Source of the DNA: Aminipila sp032051575
GTDB taxonomy: Bacteria; Bacillota; Clostridia; Peptostreptococcales; Anaerovoracaceae
DNA length: 64,000 nt
Direction of reading: 5' to 3'
Assembly: GCF_032051575.1 (NCBI RefSeq)
Contig: NZ_DAMBYD010000010.1
Coordinates: 132,287 to 196,286, forward strand
Shown: piece by piece, positions 17,879 through 26,438 of the stretch
Layout of the letters: every line of letters begins with the position of its first letter
Position numbering within the stretch: the first letter of the stretch is position 1
Notes under the pieces: model-generated
The model's input: the letters and a program-made list of their open reading frames with translations, nothing else
Told to the model about the DNA's origin: nothing
Databases searched by the model: none
Made by a program: the position numbers and the translations under genes

Positions 17879-18721
17879 TTACTCCACCTCACTTCCTGTT
17901 TCTTCTACTCCTTCTGAGAATGTGTTTGAGTTATCTATTGCCTCTTCTACTATGTCTTCTTCAGATACCTCTTCCGTATCTTCTTCTGGTTCTGGATAAT
18001 AGAGAGCTTCTATAATTTCCTCTTGCATATCAATAAACTTCTTTGTATTCTCTGGACTTCCACGATATACAAGTGATAAGTGGGATTTGGAATCTGCCTC
18101 TAGTTCTGCCAGAATATTACCTTGCTCAGGGGTTACAAGGAGCGTTACTGTTGATGGAAGTTCTCTTTCATCTTCTGTTCCTTGTTCATTTGTATTAGCA
18201 TCATATCCTGATGAGGCTGTTACAGAAATCACCTCTACATATTTAAGCTCTGCTGGGATAACTGTTGCACCTTGCTTTTTATAATCAGGTGCAATAATAG
18301 ATACAATATCTCCACTTTGTAGCTTTCCTGAAAGACCATTTGCAAAGGTCTTAATGGTTATGGACATTGCTTGTTTGCTTCCATCTAGATTATATAAATA
18401 GGCATTTTCAGCTGCTGGTATCTCTGATAATTTTGTATTTAAAATATAATCTCCGATTCCTAAATCTGAAACTACAAACTTACCGATCGCTGTTTCTTTG
18501 GTACGAATTACATTTTCAGGCAGATTAAATCCACCTACTTCTACTACTTGGACCATATCCTTTGTGATTTCATCACCTGATTTTATCTCCTTTGTCACAC
18601 GGACAATTTCTGTCTTTTGACTAATCCCTTTATTAAATAATGGTGTAATACCAAAACATATAAGAAGTGACAATACGATACAAATCACTCCAACTACTGT
18701 TCTATTCCTTAAAAAACTCAT
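17879..18721 (-). CDS. cpaB: Flp pilus assembly protein CpaB/RcpC
   Basis: The 280-residue protein has a signal anchor (VVGVICIVLSLLICFGITPL), a SAF-like domain beginning KEIKSGDEITKDMVQVVEV, a central beta domain, and a Glu/Asp-rich tail of about 50 residues. CpaB/RcpC is an extracytoplasmic assembly factor of Tad systems. In Gram-positives there is no secretin, and the acidic tail may contact the wall. GGAGG precedes the ATG, and the gene lies 12 bases after the prepilin peptidase gene. Confidence 0.88.
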   Translation of the reverse strand: MSFLRNRTVVGVICIVLSLLICFGITPLFNKGISQKTEIVRVTKEIKSGDEITKDMVQVVEVGGFNLPENVIRTKETAIGKFVVSDLGIGDYILNTKLSEIPAAENAYLYNLDGSKQAMSITIKTFANGLSGKLQSGDIVSIIAPDYKKQGATVIPAELKYVEVISVTASSGYDANTNEQGTEDERELPSTVTLLVTPEQGNILAELEADSKSHLSLVYRGSPENTKKFIDMQEEIIEALYYPEPEEDTEEVSEEDIVEEAIDNSNTFSEGVEETGSEVE

Positions 18722-18733
18722 AGTATATTCCTC

Positions 18734-19162
18734 CTAATTTATAAAATATATGATTAAAAAACCTATCCCTAAAAAGGGAACAAGTGGCATAGATAGATTC
18801 TTTGACACTTGCTTTTTTATGATGATTGATGAAATTCTTAATGTGATATAAAATAATATCAATAAAGTAAGTCCTATTATTAACCCATAGATTCCTTTCC
18901 AAAATCCAAGGACAAACCCTACTGTGGCCGTTAGCTTAATATCTCCGCCTCCGATACTTTTTTCTTTAAACATTGCCGCTATAAGAAAAGGCAAAGCAAT
19001 AAATATTCCTAATAGATTTGGATAAGTAAATTCTAGAAAACCTGTTAATACAAGGAGTACGCAGACCGTATCTGGAATTTCTCTTCTTTTAATATCTGTA
19101 TAAGATGCTGCCAAAAGCAGAGAGAAAAACAGCACCCCTTGTAGGATGCTATTAGCTTGCAT
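18734..19162 (-). CDS. Prepilin peptidase (A24 family, TadV/CpaA-like)
   Basis: The 142-residue polytopic membrane protein contains only the A24 catalytic domain. The two active-site aspartates lie in SYTDIKRREIPD and in the GxGD motif SIGGGDIKLTATVG. The methylase domain of PilD is absent, as in TadV and archaeal FlaK-type enzymes. It would cleave the Flp-like pilins and pseudopilins of this operon. It overlaps the end of the pilin gene by 11 bases, which ties enzyme dose to substrate. Confidence 0.9.
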   Translation of the reverse strand: MQANSILQGVLFFSLLLAASYTDIKRREIPDTVCVLLVLTGFLEFTYPNLLGIFIALPFLIAAMFKEKSIGGGDIKLTATVGFVLGFWKGIYGLIIGLTLLILFYITLRISSIIIKKQVSKNLSMPLVPFLGIGFLIIYFIN

Positions 19163-19382
19163 AGTTGAACATTTCTTTGATTCGCTCTTCTAATGTCGGC
19201 ATAACCACTTCACCGAATAATGCATACAATCCAGCAAGTAGCAATGCTCCTAAAACTACAGCAATAAGGATTTTAACTGCTGTATCGATATATCCTTCTC
19301 CACGGTTATTGCTTGCTGCATTTTTTACAGCCACTGCTTGTCTTTCTAAAAAGCTCTTTGTTTTTATCATTATCTTATTCAT
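19152..19382 (-). CDS. Flp-like major pilin, copy 1 (DUF6133-like)
   Basis: The 76-residue protein has a basic leader, then NNRGEGYIDTAVKILIAVVL and a hydrophobic helix, then GEVVMPTLEERIKEMFNYAS. Cleavage after the first Gly of RGEGYID would leave Asp at +5, equivalent to the conserved Glu+5 of type IV pilins. I chose the ATG at 19380-19382, behind GGAGGATT, rather than an ATG 7 codons upstream. From NNRGEG to FNYA it differs from the copy at 23,391 by one residue. The DUF6133 label is from memory. Fibre subunit of the Tad-like pilus is the likely role. Confidence 0.8.
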   Translation of the reverse strand: MNKIMIKTKSFLERQAVAVKNAASNNRGEGYIDTAVKILIAVVLGALLLAGLYALFGEVVMPTLEERIKEMFNYAS

Positions 19383-19395
19383 AGTAATCCTCCAT

Positions 19396-22300
19396 TTATT
19401 CAAAGTTGTAGTTAACGGAATAGGTGATATTTGATTTGTTATACATACAGTTATGGTTCGTATAGTAATAAAATTCTAGTTTAGAGTAAACGCCAGCACC
19501 AAGACTTCTACTGAATGTAATACCATTGCTTGTAGTTCCATAATCAAGCTGATCCCACTGCTTTGTTAACACATTATATCCTCGAACTCGGCCATGGTCA
19601 CTTCCGCTATGTCCTGATACAGGTGGAACAGTAAAAGTATATTCTGTTATAGTTGCACCTTCTAATCCATTTTCTAAAATAACAGAATCTGGGCCTGTCA
19701 AAGTCATTCCTCCACCACCATTGGAATCAGCAACAAAGAACACAATTGCTGCCCAAGGAGATTCTGCACCTGTGGAATCCATAGCCTTAACTCGAACTAC
19801 ATTTTTCCCTAACGGATATACCTGTTGTTCTGCATTACGCCCTTCCCAAATATAAGTGATTGGATCGTTATCTACATCAGTACTACTAGCTATAATAGTC
19901 ACCTTTGTTCCAGGGGCAACACTATTTCCATTTGGAGTTCTACTAATTACAGGAGCCGTTGGAGCTGAGTTTACAATTGTAAAGCTTTTTTCTACCCATA
20001 GTGAATATGTTCCAGCTATATCTTTTGCTCGAACTCGGATAGTATGTTTGCCCACTGCATAGTAGTTATCAGCAGTTGTTCCTTCATATTCCAAGGTTGT
20101 TGCATCTCCATCTGCATCATTAGCAGTTGCCTTAATGTCAACAAAGAACTTACCATTTTTAACAGTTCTTGTTGGTGTGGTAGTTATCGTCACTGTTGGT
20201 GCTGAGTTTATAACTGTAAAACTCTTTTCCATCCATGGTGAATATGCATCTGCTATATCTTTTGCTCGGACACGAATTGTGTGTGTACCTACTGAATAGT
20301 AGTTATCAGCTGTTGTTCCTTCATATTCCAAGGTTGTTGCATCTCCATCTGCATCATTAGCAGTTGCCTTGATATCAACAAAGAATTTACCATTTTTAAC
20401 AGTTCTTGTTGGTGTGGCTGTTAGTGTTACTGTTGGTGCTGAATTTATAACTGTAAAGCTCTTTTCCATCCATGGTGAATAAGCACCAGCTATATCCCTT
20501 GCTCGTACTTTAATGGTGTGTGTACCTACTGCATAGTAGTTATCAGCAGTTGTTCCTTCATATTCCAAGGTTGTTGCATCTCCATCTACATCATTAGCAG
20601 CTGCCTTAATATCAACAAAGAACTTACCATTTTTAACAGTTCGGGTTGGTGTAGCTGTTAGTGTTACTGATGGTGCTGTATTAGTAATTGTAATAGTGTC
20701 ATTGTAGGTGAATATTCTACCTTCACTATCTGTAATTGTAGCTATAAGAGTAAATATCCCTACATCTGATATTGAAATCTTACCTCCATCATTTGCAAGT
20801 TCTCCACTAAAAGGGGCTGGTTCACTTACTTTTTCTAATGTCCACTGAACCTCATTATTACCAAGATTTTCAGAAGTGGATTCTACTTCAAACTCTTTGC
20901 CATAATGAATTGATTCGGGCATTATAAAACTATACTCTACAACAGGCTTTATGGTTATGTTTTGTGAATGTGAGAAACTCCTTTTTAGAAAATCTGTCAT
21001 TGTTGCAGTTAGAACATATTCCCCTTCTTCAAGAAAAGTGATTTTTCCACCATGTGCATTTAAACTGCCATCAAATGCTTTATTTTCTGAAATAGGTTTA
21101 CCGTCTTTTGTAATATTCCACTCCACTGGCATTACGTTATTGTTGCCATGTGTTCTAAAATCAATTATGCTGTCGGTGTACGCAAGAACAGGCAGTTCAA
21201 ATCCTATGCTTAACACAGGAAGTACTTCCGTTTTACCACCCACTTCAAAGAGAAACACTCTGCCTGTTTCATCAGTAATTCTAGCTACTAATTCATATAT
21301 GCCAGCTCTTTTGAATCGAATATTTCCACCGTTATTATCTAACTTACCATCTACATAGGTTGACCAGTCCTGAAAACCAAAGGTATTATCAACAAGCCAT
21401 TCAATCTTTAGTCCATCAAGTTCTGTACTATCTACATCTACACTAATATCACTATCAGTATGAACATATTTAGGGAGTGTATAGCTCACGGATGGCACAG
21501 GATAGACTTTGAGTGCTTGCTCATAGTTATAAGTTCTTCCTCCATCATCAGTGAACGATGCCTTTAGAGTGTATTCTCCCTTCTGATTAAATTGGATCAT
21601 TCCACCATCATTTGAAAGTTTACCAATGATGAAGTTAGTAAGCTCAACCTCCTTACCATCTTTTACAAGGGACCAATCAGCAACATGATCTCCGATTTCT
21701 CCAAATGTAGCTTCAATTTTTATGGTATCGTCTGTATGAAATATTTCGGGAAGATAAAAACCGGCTGAGCCTACAGGATATACTGTAATAGCTACAGTTT
21801 CCTTGAATACTCTTCCGGTCTTATCACTCAATGAAATACTTAGGTTGTATACTCCTTTTTCTTTAAAACGTATATTGCTTTCTCCTATTGAGATGTTGCC
21901 CTCAATGAAATCCTCAATGAAATCTTCAATAATAACTTCTTTGCCATTTTGAGTAAGTGACCATTGAATCTCCATTTCTTCTGCATTCTTTGTTTCTGTA
22001 TTTAATGTGATAGTCTTGTCTGTATGGGTAATATTTGCAAGTTCCATTTTTATTTCTGCTAATGGATATACTGTAATAATATCTGATACTGTAACTTCTT
22101 TTCCTAACTCATCAGTAATTGTGGCACTTAGTTCATATACTCCATTAGTTTTAAATAATATTAAGCCGCCACTACTTGTAAGTTCCCCTGTAATTACAGT
22201 TTCAAGGTCTGTTTCTTTGCCATCTTTTTTAATCGTCCATATCAAGGAATTATCTCCTAGATTCTCAGTGACAAGATCCACAGCTACTGTAGTATCAGTA

Positions 22301-23373
22301 TGTGCTGATTCAGGCAAATTAAATTTTGCTGATACAACTGGATAGATACTGACAGTCTGTTCACAGACAATCGTTCTACCTCTACCGTTTAATGCCGTAG
22401 CCGAAAATGTATAACTACCTATAGACTTAATTTTAATTACCCCACCCTCTGCTTTCAATTCTCCATCTAACACAGAGGAAAGTTCAGTAGGAATACCATC
22501 TTTAGTAACTGTCCACGCTACAGATTTTACATTACTGCTTGTTGGAATAATTTTTATTTCTTCTCCTACATAAGCAGTGTTTGGAAGTGTATAATCATAT
22601 TTCGGTGCTGGCACATAAGATGAACCTCCATTTGATGATGAACCATTATCTGAAGGCTTATCTTCTCGATCCACATCAGGAGAATCTACAACATCTTCAT
22701 CTATTTTATCAGTGGCTTCTTCATGCTCAATTACCTCTTTAATTTCATCATGCTTATCAAGGATTTCAAAGGCTTCACCTCGTGTTGCCTCTCCATCAGG
22801 ACGTATTGTTCCGTCTGGATAACCAGAGATTATATTATAATGTTTGCCAGCACAGATATACTCACGATCTTCTTCTGTCAAATCATCTTCATCAGTAAAC
22901 CCTGTATTACAGGCACAATCCATATTATGTTCTTCCTTGCCTATAGCTCTAACTAGCATTTTGATCATTTCCAATCGAGTGATAGGCTCATCTGGAAAAT
23001 ATTTAGCACCATATTCTTCTTTGATGATAATACCTTCATCAATAAGTGCCTCAATTTCTTTTTGAGCAAAATATCCTACAACATCTTCAAATACTATGTT
23101 AACCGTATTTGCTTCCTTTGGCTCAAGTTCCATGATTCTTGCTAAAAGAGCGGAAAATTCTCCTCTTGTAATTATTTCATCTGGATGAGAAAGTCCATCT
23201 GGATATCCATGAATTACACCCTTTCTTGCAAGATTATTAATTGCATCTTCAGCCCAATGACCTACACTATCAGAAAATACAAACCTTGTTGCATAGGCAG
23301 AGCCTACAAAACTGGTAATTAAAATACAAATTACCAAAAGAATATTTATTATTCTCTTTGATTTATGATTCAT
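19396..23373 (-). CDS. Giant SLH-domain surface protein with Ig-like and tandem repeats
   Basis: The 1,325-residue secreted protein has a signal peptide (about residues 1-28, GSAYATR). Three S-layer homology modules follow, at roughly 30-78, 90-140 and 158-205, with hallmarks HWAEDAI, GYPDG and ITRGEF. Next is an acidic Ser/Gly linker, seven Ig-like units of about 80-90 residues (pattern LP...HTD...W...KDGKE...GG.I.F...G.Y.L.A...D..GR), three nearly identical 79-residue units, one divergent unit and a C-terminal beta domain. SLH modules bind secondary wall polymers. Lying between two pilin genes, it is probably a cell-surface adhesin or pilus-associated stalk. There is no LPXTG motif. Confidence 0.88.
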   Translation of the reverse strand: MNHKSKRIINILLVICILITSFVGSAYATRFVFSDSVGHWAEDAINNLARKGVIHGYPDGLSHPDEIITRGEFSALLARIMELEPKEANTVNIVFEDVVGYFAQKEIEALIDEGIIIKEEYGAKYFPDEPITRLEMIKMLVRAIGKEEHNMDCACNTGFTDEDDLTEEDREYICAGKHYNIISGYPDGTIRPDGEATRGEAFEILDKHDEIKEVIEHEEATDKIDEDVVDSPDVDREDKPSDNGSSSNGGSSYVPAPKYDYTLPNTAYVGEEIKIIPTSSNVKSVAWTVTKDGIPTELSSVLDGELKAEGGVIKIKSIGSYTFSATALNGRGRTIVCEQTVSIYPVVSAKFNLPESAHTDTTVAVDLVTENLGDNSLIWTIKKDGKETDLETVITGELTSSGGLILFKTNGVYELSATITDELGKEVTVSDIITVYPLAEIKMELANITHTDKTITLNTETKNAEEMEIQWSLTQNGKEVIIEDFIEDFIEGNISIGESNIRFKEKGVYNLSISLSDKTGRVFKETVAITVYPVGSAGFYLPEIFHTDDTIKIEATFGEIGDHVADWSLVKDGKEVELTNFIIGKLSNDGGMIQFNQKGEYTLKASFTDDGGRTYNYEQALKVYPVPSVSYTLPKYVHTDSDISVDVDSTELDGLKIEWLVDNTFGFQDWSTYVDGKLDNNGGNIRFKRAGIYELVARITDETGRVFLFEVGGKTEVLPVLSIGFELPVLAYTDSIIDFRTHGNNNVMPVEWNITKDGKPISENKAFDGSLNAHGGKITFLEEGEYVLTATMTDFLKRSFSHSQNITIKPVVEYSFIMPESIHYGKEFEVESTSENLGNNEVQWTLEKVSEPAPFSGELANDGGKISISDVGIFTLIATITDSEGRIFTYNDTITITNTAPSVTLTATPTRTVKNGKFFVDIKAAANDVDGDATTLEYEGTTADNYYAVGTHTIKVRARDIAGAYSPWMEKSFTVINSAPTVTLTATPTRTVKNGKFFVDIKATANDADGDATTLEYEGTTADNYYSVGTHTIRVRAKDIADAYSPWMEKSFTVINSAPTVTITTTPTRTVKNGKFFVDIKATANDADGDATTLEYEGTTADNYYAVGKHTIRVRAKDIAGTYSLWVEKSFTIVNSAPTAPVISRTPNGNSVAPGTKVTIIASSTDVDNDPITYIWEGRNAEQQVYPLGKNVVRVKAMDSTGAESPWAAIVFFVADSNGGGGMTLTGPDSVILENGLEGATITEYTFTVPPVSGHSGSDHGRVRGYNVLTKQWDQLDYGTTSNGITFSRSLGAGVYSKLEFYYYTNHNCMYNKSNITYSVNYNFE
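19970..20680 (-). repeat. Three tandem 237-bp coding repeats
   Basis: Nearly identical 237-bp units recur in frame; the GTTCTTGTTGG-like landmark falls at 20165, 20402 and 20639 (third copy GTTCGGGTTGG). Each encodes a 79-residue Ig/PKD-like module with RTVKNGKFFVDIKA and YEGTTADNYY. The high identity suggests recent unequal crossing-over, and copy number may vary between strains. Confidence 0.85.
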
Positions 23374-23390
23374 TTTAAACTTTCCCCCTT

Positions 23391-23621
23391 TTAGCCTGCA
23401 TAGTTAAACATTTCATTGATTCGCTCTTCTAATGTTGGCATTACTACTTCACCAAATAATGCATAAAGTCCAGCAAGGAGCAATGCTCCCAAAACTACGG
23501 CAATTAAAATCTTAACAGCTGTATCAATATATCCTTCTCCACGGTTATTACTAACTGCTACCTTTGCTGCAACAGCCTTTCTTGTTATAAATTCATTTGC
23601 TTTTCTTAAGATATTTTTCAT
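23391..23621 (-). CDS. Flp-like major pilin, copy 2 (DUF6133-like)
   Basis: The 76-residue protein is a paralogue of the pilin at 19,152. The leader differs (MKNILRKANEFITRKAVAA), but from NNRGEGYID to the last residues only one position before the final residue changes (Lys to Asn). DNA across the same stretch differs at many third positions, so the protein is under purifying selection. It is first in the Tad segment, 17 bases before the SLH protein gene, with a GGAGG site. Confidence 0.8.
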   Translation of the reverse strand: MKNILRKANEFITRKAVAAKVAVSNNRGEGYIDTAVKILIAVVLGALLLAGLYALFGEVVMPTLEERINEMFNYAG

Positions 23622-23654
23622 CCTGTTTCCTCCATTATTTTTATTTAACTTTCT

Positions 23655-24212
23655 TTAAATACTCATATTAATATCTTGTATCTGACTCTTTCCTTCAAAA
23701 TCAATTTCTTTAAATCCAAAACGATCTACATAATAAAACTCACTGCCATTGTCATCATATAGCTCAACTACATCAGACATTGACAGTGAGTGACCAGTAA
23801 ACCCATGAGGATGATTTAGATTAAACTTTGAATAGATAGATTCTAAATCATTTGTTTCTATTTCTCCTTCATATACAAGCTCATAGTTATTTTTATCTGG
23901 CTCTCCAAAGTTTTCTTTAAGTTCCTCATATCCTATAAACTTACATTCAGGACTTATATCAGCTCTTAGCTGCCAGATACGACAGTCTTTAAGAGGTACT
24001 GGTCTTTCATTATTAATAAGGAGTACACCTTCTTTTGAAAGTCTTTCAAATACACCCTCTGTCCATTTTGGTTTAAGTTTACGGTTACTAAGCCACTGAC
24101 TGAATTCTTCATTTTGAAATATAGGATCTACTATTGCAGTATCATCTTCCACATATCCTGACGGATTTCCATAATAAAATATACATCCATTTTTTAGTTC
24201 AATTCCTGTCAT
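23655..24212 (-). CDS. YodL-domain accessory protein
   Basis: The 185-residue soluble protein has a C-terminal half that matches the YodL domain: LVYEGEIE, NLNHPHGFTGHSLSMSDVVE, then FYYVDRFGFKEIDF. YodL domains are common in large anti-restriction or plasmid proteins of Firmicute mobile elements; their biochemical role is not established. The N-terminal half (about 90 residues) is not recognised. GGGAGG precedes the ATG. It follows a Cys-rich AbrB-like gene in the accessory part of the ICE operon. Confidence 0.78.
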   Translation of the reverse strand: MTGIELKNGCIFYYGNPSGYVEDDTAIVDPIFQNEEFSQWLSNRKLKPKWTEGVFERLSKEGVLLINNERPVPLKDCRIWQLRADISPECKFIGYEELKENFGEPDKNNYELVYEGEIETNDLESIYSKFNLNHPHGFTGHSLSMSDVVELYDDNGSEFYYVDRFGFKEIDFEGKSQIQDINMSI

Positions 24213-24229
24213 GATTTACCTCCCATCAT

Positions 24230-24727
24230 TTAATCTCCATAGACAATATCCTCCATCATAATCCTTTCTTCTAATTCTCTGATGCAGATACCTGACATCT
24301 CAAAGATATCAATAACAAACTTTGGTACATCGGCTATATCATAGTCATAATCTGCCTTCATCACTATAATTTCACCACTGTCTTCCTCAGTACAAGCACA
24401 AAGTTTTGCATCCTTTGGAATACCAGCTTCTTCAAGAAGATAATCTGGGACAATAATCTCATCAAATTCTTCAAATCTCTCACAGTAGGAGCAATCATGA
24501 CATCTCCCACAAATCCCTGCTAGATGAACGATTAATTCTTCCGAGAGATTTTTAAGCCCTTCTGCCACCTTTATAAGCTCCATTGCATTCATCGTTGTTT
24601 TCATAGCTACAACAGCATTCTCTAAGGTGTTAAATTCAATTTCTTCACACCCTGTAAGGTCTGCTGCATTAAGTATTTCATTTGGTAAACTAATGTTGTT
24701 GTCTAAAGATTCTTTAATCATTTTCAT
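24230..24727 (-). CDS. AbrB-like protein with a cysteine cluster
   Basis: The 165-residue protein contains two short AbrB/SpoVT-like swapped-hairpin signatures: ISLPNEILNAADLTGCEEI at the start, and IIVPDYLLEEAGIPKDAKL about residue 95. Between them is a Cys cluster, CGRCHDCSYCERF, likely a metal site. The pattern suggests a DNA-binding or protein-interaction protein. Its start overlaps the stop of the methylase gene by one base (TAATG) behind GGAGG. I do not know a named family for it. Confidence 0.68.
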   Translation of the reverse strand: MKMIKESLDNNISLPNEILNAADLTGCEEIEFNTLENAVVAMKTTMNAMELIKVAEGLKNLSEELIVHLAGICGRCHDCSYCERFEEFDEIIVPDYLLEEAGIPKDAKLCACTEEDSGEIIVMKADYDYDIADVPKFVIDIFEMSGICIRELEERIMMEDIVYGD

Positions 24728-25575
24728 TATAAAATTCCTCCTTGTTTTCCTATTCCATTTTTCATTTCAAATAAATTAATTTGTGATGGAGAATTTATCT
24801 CCCTTTCGTGCATATCATAATTTGCCACCAGTATTTCAGGGAACTGGGCACCATTATCGTAGCGTTGTTTGATATTATTGATACGAGTATAGCTTTCAAT
24901 CTGAATGTTAGGTGCATCATATAGCTCTCTGATAAAAGAACAATCATTGTAGGAAAGTAAGAACTTTCCCTCAATGCCCATTAAGGTATCTCGGAGTCTT
25001 ATATGATCTTCTTTCTTAAATCCATCTTCACCAACATTTTTATAATACTTTTCTGTTTCAAAATACGGTGGATCTGCATAGAAAAAGCTGACAGGGCGGT
25101 CATATTGCCTTATCAGCTTTTCAAAATCTTTATTTTCAATCACTACTTTGCTAAGTCTTCTATGTGCCTGTTCAATTAAAGGAAAGTTGCCCCACATATC
25201 ATGGGGTTGACTCCCATAGCTAGTAAGGCCTGATGCATAACTATAGCGAATCAATTGATAAAAATATGAGGCTCTTATTACATCACTTGTAGGACTGTCT
25301 CTTGCAACTGACTCCTTTACTATGTTAAAATCCTCTCGGGAATTTAACACAAAATATAGTGCATCTATTAATTCGTTTGGTTTCTCCCTTACACAGCGAT
25401 AGAGGTTCGTTAAAAGACCATTAAAATCGTTATATACTTCAAAATCATTGCCTGGTGGCTTATGAAATAGTACCCATCCACCTCCTCCAAACACTTCTAT
25501 ATATCGTTCATAATATAAAGGAAAGAGAGATACAATTAATTCTCTTAAAGATTTCTTACCACCTATCCAGCTCAT
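24727..25575 (-). CDS. D12-class (Dam-like) adenine-N6 DNA methyltransferase
   Basis: The 282-residue enzyme has WIGGKKSLRELIVSLFP at the N-terminus (SAM binding), EVFGGGGWVLF (motif I) and the catalytic FFYADPPYFET (motif IV, DPPY), in D12-class order. It is an orphan methylase on the ICE and probably marks transferring DNA. The annotated ATG at 25573-25575 has no nearby ribosome site. GAGGTGATG is placed to serve an in-frame ATT at 25585-25587, which would add four residues (reading xNSF) before MSWIGG. Specificity is unknown. Confidence 0.87.
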   Translation of the reverse strand: MSWIGGKKSLRELIVSLFPLYYERYIEVFGGGGWVLFHKPPGNDFEVYNDFNGLLTNLYRCVREKPNELIDALYFVLNSREDFNIVKESVARDSPTSDVIRASYFYQLIRYSYASGLTSYGSQPHDMWGNFPLIEQAHRRLSKVVIENKDFEKLIRQYDRPVSFFYADPPYFETEKYYKNVGEDGFKKEDHIRLRDTLMGIEGKFLLSYNDCSFIRELYDAPNIQIESYTRINNIKQRYDNGAQFPEILVANYDMHEREINSPSQINLFEMKNGIGKQGGIL

Positions 25576-25593
25576 AAAACTATTAATACTTCA

Positions 25594-25932
25594 TCACCTC
25601 TCTCTTACCTCTTTATCAAGGTCTAATCTCATTTGTCCGTTTGCATCTGGAAAATGCTCCAAAGCTTTGACTAGCCCTCTCTTTGCTTTTGCAATTTCTC
25701 TAATTCGACTTGTCATCTGACCTATACTTGCAAGCAGTTCCTTTCTATCAGCAGCATAATAATATCCATTGTCACCACTGCATATGGGATTGCCATCATT
25801 TCTTAACTGATTGACAACTTTCCTAACAGTTCTTGAACTGATGCAAAATCTACTTTGCAGATATGCACTGGGGACTGCCTTAGAGGTCCCTGTATGATAC
25901 TCTTTAATATAAAATAAAAAATCATGTTCCAC
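25594..25932 (-). CDS. Small helix-turn-helix protein
   Basis: The 112-residue protein has an N-terminal winged-HTH-like pattern (AVPSAYLQSRFCISSRTVRK, then VVNQLRNDGNPICSGDNGYY), followed by a helical, charged tail. This layout is common in small accessory genes of clostridial ICEs and phages, where it may act as a regulator of the following methylase. Two GGAGG-like sites precede the ATG. It is preceded by a strong terminator, so it may begin a sub-operon. Confidence 0.72.
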   Translation of the reverse strand: MEHDFLFYIKEYHTGTSKAVPSAYLQSRFCISSRTVRKVVNQLRNDGNPICSGDNGYYYAADRKELLASIGQMTSRIREIAKAKRGLVKALEHFPDANGQMRLDLDKEVRER

Positions 25933-26000
25933 CTCCTCGCCTCCTTTCTCATGCCATGTTTCATAACACTGTGGATATGATTGTTTTTTGGCAACAAAAA

Positions 26001-26044
26001 AAGGCCGACTGCTATGCTGTAAATTACAGCAAACAATCGGCCTT
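26001..26044 (-). terminator. Strong rho-independent terminator inside the ICE operon
   Basis: On the minus strand, AAGGCCGA and TCGGCCTT (26001-26008 and 26037-26044) pair around an inner GCTGTAA/TTACAGC hairpin, and a run of seven T follows. It separates the ArdA-like block from the methylase/YodL/Tad block. Confidence 0.75.
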
Positions 26045-26068
26045 ATCTGTTTTTAGGTATTAAAAAAA

Positions 26069-26085
26069 CACGGACATATTCCGTG
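26069..26085 (-). terminator. Terminator directly after the 95-residue gene
   Basis: CACGG and CCGTG (26069-26073, 26081-26085) flank a 7-base loop and are followed on the minus strand by seven T. The stem starts at the base next to the TAG of the gene upstream. Confidence 0.65.
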
Positions 26086-26373
26086 CTACCTTAGTACACC
26101 AAGTTCTCTTAATAGCTTGATGCTATCTCTTATTCCTTCCATATAAATAAATTTTTGCATCTCCCTTTCTATAAATTGGGATATATCTTTATAGTCTTCA
26201 ATCTGCCTCCTTACTTCTTTTGGGATATTAGTATTTTCATATAGCTTAATACTTAATTCCTTTACTGCTTCAACACCTTGTTTTACTTCCTCATTTTCCT
26301 TAATCAATAGAAAGTATGCTACTTCTAATCTCTCATTTACTGCATTGTTAAGTATCTCAGTGATATCTTCCAT
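26086..26373 (-). CDS. Small helical ICE protein of unknown function
   Basis: The 95-residue protein is almost entirely charged helix (for example NERLEVAYFLLIKENEEVKQ and IEREMQKFIYMEG). No family is recognised. I use the ATG at 26371-26373 because GGGGGTG lies just upstream; an in-frame ATG 8 codons earlier has none. It lies between two ICE segments and is closed by two terminators. Confidence 0.62.
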   Translation of the reverse strand: MEDITEILNNAVNERLEVAYFLLIKENEEVKQGVEAVKELSIKLYENTNIPKEVRRQIEDYKDISQFIEREMQKFIYMEGIRDSIKLLRELGVLR

Positions 26374-26438
26374 GATGCCACCCCCTTCAAGCACCACAAT
26401 ATATCACAAGTTGTTGAACATATCTATTAGAATATTTA

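Noticed and set aside
19970..20680. Regular repeats considered as a CRISPR array
   Set aside because: The 237-bp units are in-frame protein repeats with no short-repeat/spacer structure, and no cas genes are near.
21000..23065. Several 70-135-codon rightward frames in the SLH protein region
   Set aside because: Antisense shadows of repetitive coding sequence; each mirrors the repeat pattern of the true frame.
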